Part shown: positions 15,439 through 16,914 of the stretch, piece by piece
Layout of the letters: each line of letters begins with the position of its first letter
Numbering within the stretch: the first letter of the stretch is position 1
Origin: Actinomycetes bacterium
Lineage (GTDB): Bacteria; Actinomycetota; CALGFH01
Direction: 5' to 3'
NCBI GenBank assembly: GCA_030152105.1
Contig: JASLIH010000012.1
Location: 1 to 16,914, forward strand
DNA: 16,914 nt
The notes under the pieces: model-generated
What the model was told of the DNA's origin: nothing
Seen by the model: the letters and a program-made list of their open reading frames with translations, nothing else
The model's database searches: none
Program-made: the position numbers and the translations under genes

Positions 15439-16074
15439 TCACGAGCAGACGACGACCTCGAGCGTCCGCGGCCCGTGGACGCCCTCGACCCGGTCGAGCT
15501 CGATGTCGCTGGTCGCGCTGGGCCCGCTGATCCAGGTCTGGGGGCGGGCCGGGTCGAGCCGGGCCAGGCCCTCGGGGACGGTCGCCACCACCTGGGCGGC
15601 GGTCACCACCACCAGGTGGTAGTCGGGGACCAGGCTGAGGGCACGCCGGCCCTGGCCGCTGCCGCCGTCGAGCACGATCGTGCCCGTCTCGGCGATCGCC
15701 ACCGCGCAGCCGGTGAGCACGCCGTCCAGGACGTCCAGCTGGGCCGGGGAGAGCGGCGGGGCGTCGCCGACCAGCTCGATGCCCGGCTCGAGGCGGTCCA
15801 GGCCGGCCGGGAGGATGCCCTCGGGGACGGCGACCCGGCGGGCCCCGCGCTCGGTCAGGGCGGCCACCACCGTGGCCGCGACCATGGCGGTGCTGCTGCG
15901 CCGGACCAGGGCCCGGTAGTCGACCAGGCGGTCGACCAGCAGCTCGAGCAGCTCCTCGCCGGCCACGGCCGGCGGCTGGCCGGCGGTCCGGTAGTCGCGG
16001 GCCACCGGTGCCGGGGCGGCCCCGTCGGCCACGGCCGTCCTGATCCTGGCCAGCACCTCGTCGCGGGCGTTCAC
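15439..16074 (-). CDS. lutC: Lactate utilization protein LutC (LUD domain)
   Basis: A 211-residue protein of the LUD/DUF162 family. The central AIAETGTIVLDGG motif and the later LVPDYHLVVV segment are typical of LutC/YkgG. LutC works with LutA and LutB in an iron-sulfur complex oxidising L-lactate to pyruvate. The GTG start at 16074 overlaps the lutB stop by 4 bases (GTGA) and has a strong GGAGGAGG site 5 bases upstream (16080-16087), so translation is tightly coupled to lutB. The length is close to the usual 210-240 residues. Confidence 0.9.
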   Translation of the reverse strand: MNARDEVLARIRTAVADGAAPAPVARDYRTAGQPPAVAGEELLELLVDRLVDYRALVRRSSTAMVAATVVAALTERGARRVAVPEGILPAGLDRLEPGIELVGDAPPLSPAQLDVLDGVLTGCAVAIAETGTIVLDGGSGQGRRALSLVPDYHLVVVTAAQVVATVPEGLARLDPARPQTWISGPSATSDIELDRVEGVHGPRTLEVVVCS

Positions 16075-16914
16075 GGGTTCCTCCTCCGGCGGCGCTCGCG
16101 CCTGGTCCACCAGTCGCGGAAGGTCTGGGACGGGGGCAGGGGGACATCCCGGGTGCCGGTCCAGGCCGACAGTGGCGGCGGCAGGGCCGTGATCCTGCCC
16201 CGGCGCCCGCCCAGCAGCCGGCCCAGCCGGGCCGCCCGCAGCGCGCCCGCCCAGCGGGCCGGGCTGTCCATGGTCCAGGCGGCCGCGGCCATCACCACCT
16301 GCTCCGGCGACGGCGTCCGCGAGGCCTCGCGCTTGGCGTCCACCACCCGCGAGCGCAGGTGGACCAGCATCTGGGGGATGTCGATGGCCACCGGGCAGAC
16401 GTCGTAGCAGGCCCCGCACAGGGTCGAGGCATACGGCAGGGAGGCGTTGTCGGCCACCCCGGTCATCTGCGGGGACAGGACGGCCCCGATGGGACCTGGG
16501 TAGACCGACCCGTAGGCGTGGCCGCCGGTGCGCTCGTACACCGGGCAGACGTTGAGGCAGGCCGAGCAGCGGATGCAGCGCAGCGCGCTGCGGCCCTGCG
16601 GGTCGGCCAGGGTGGCGGTGCGGCCGTTGTCCAGCAGGACCAGGTGGAACTCGCTCGGCCCGTCACCGTCGTGCACGCCGGTCCACATGCTGGTGTAGGG
16701 GTTCATCCGCTCGCCGGTGGAGGAACGCGGCAGCAGCTGGAGGAACACCTCCAGGTCGCGCCAGGTGGGGACGAGCTTCTCGATCCCCATGACGGTGATC
16801 AGCACCCGGGGCAGGGTCAGGCACATGCGGCCGTTGCCCTCGGACTCGACCACGGCCAGGGTGCCGGTCTCGGCGACGGCGAAATTGGCCCCCGACACCG
16901 CCACCTCCGCCTCC
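16071..16914 (-). CDS. lutB: Lactate utilization iron-sulfur protein LutB, N-terminus beyond the window
   Basis: The C-terminal ~280 residues of a protein usually near 470. The visible part begins inside the LUD-like domain (SGANFAVAETGTLAVVES) and continues through TLPRVLITVMGIEKLVP. Two ferredoxin-type cysteine clusters follow: CIRCSACLNVCPVY (encoded near 16535-16580) and CGACYDVCPVAIDIP (near 16375-16425). These should hold 4Fe-4S clusters for electron transfer during lactate oxidation. The tail is Arg-rich (RRERRRRRNP). The frame stays open to the right edge, so the start codon and probably lutA lie outside. The gene overlaps lutC by 4 bases. Confidence 0.9.
   Translation of the reverse strand, partial: EAEVAVSGANFAVAETGTLAVVESEGNGRMCLTLPRVLITVMGIEKLVPTWRDLEVFLQLLPRSSTGERMNPYTSMWTGVHDGDGPSEFHLVLLDNGRTATLADPQGRSALRCIRCSACLNVCPVYERTGGHAYGSVYPGPIGAVLSPQMTGVADNASLPYASTLCGACYDVCPVAIDIPQMLVHLRSRVVDAKREASRTPSPEQVVMAAAAWTMDSPARWAGALRAARLGRLLGGRRGRITALPPPLSAWTGTRDVPLPPSQTFRDWWTRRERRRRRNP

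Overview
The window is uniformly GC-rich with dense, tightly packed genes and no RNA genes, mobile elements, CRISPR arrays or gene-free stretch over about 300 bases (the largest gap is about 100 bases). Gene content points to the Actinomycetota: a mycothiol-dependent maleylpyruvate isomerase-like protein, an F420-type PPOX oxidoreductase, a response regulator close to mycobacterial PhoP, and a YkcB/YkcC-type glycosyltransferase pair with a glycine-rich actinobacterial linker. I cannot name a genus. It could well be an uncultured soil lineage.

The left part (1-9402) is read on the + strand. It opens with the 3' part of a membrane-anchored kinase-like protein with an extracytoplasmic C-terminus. 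A DinB/MDMPI-fold protein and an intradiol ring-cleavage dioxygenase follow, a plausible pair for aromatic ring breakdown. After an 80-base gap comes the centrepiece: a ~1373-residue protein with two class III nucleotide cyclase domains, a STAND/AAA-type ATPase and a long TPR-like tail. This is the domain order of mammalian soluble adenylyl cyclase (ADCY10). The expected split active-site residues are present across the two cyclase domains, but the bicarbonate-contacting arginine appears to be replaced by threonine. A FUSC/aromatic-acid-exporter-like membrane protein overlaps its stop codon by 4 bases (GTGA), and a CorA-type Mg2+/divalent-metal transporter follows.

The middle part (9406-14924) is read on the - strand, tail-to-tail with corA. 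In transcription order it holds a PhoP-like response regulator, its histidine kinase (4-base ATGA overlap), a GT2 glycosyltransferase fused to a GtrA-type membrane domain, and a GT39/ArnT-like glycosyltransferase. Together these look like a signal-controlled envelope glycosylation module: GT2 loads a sugar on polyprenyl phosphate, GtrA flips it, and GT39 transfers it outside. An 18-bp direct-repeat element (7-4-7), resembling the mycobacterial PhoP box, occurs upstream of the response regulator and again just after the kinase gene, upstream of the GT2 gene. The two copies share an identical 15-bp core.

The right part has one + strand gene, a small PPOX/F420-type oxidoreductase. Its promoter region is shared with the response regulator, and a GATAAT -10-like hexamer lies just downstream of the PhoP-box-like element. 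It is convergent with the - strand lutC and lutB genes for lactate oxidation; lutB runs off the right edge.
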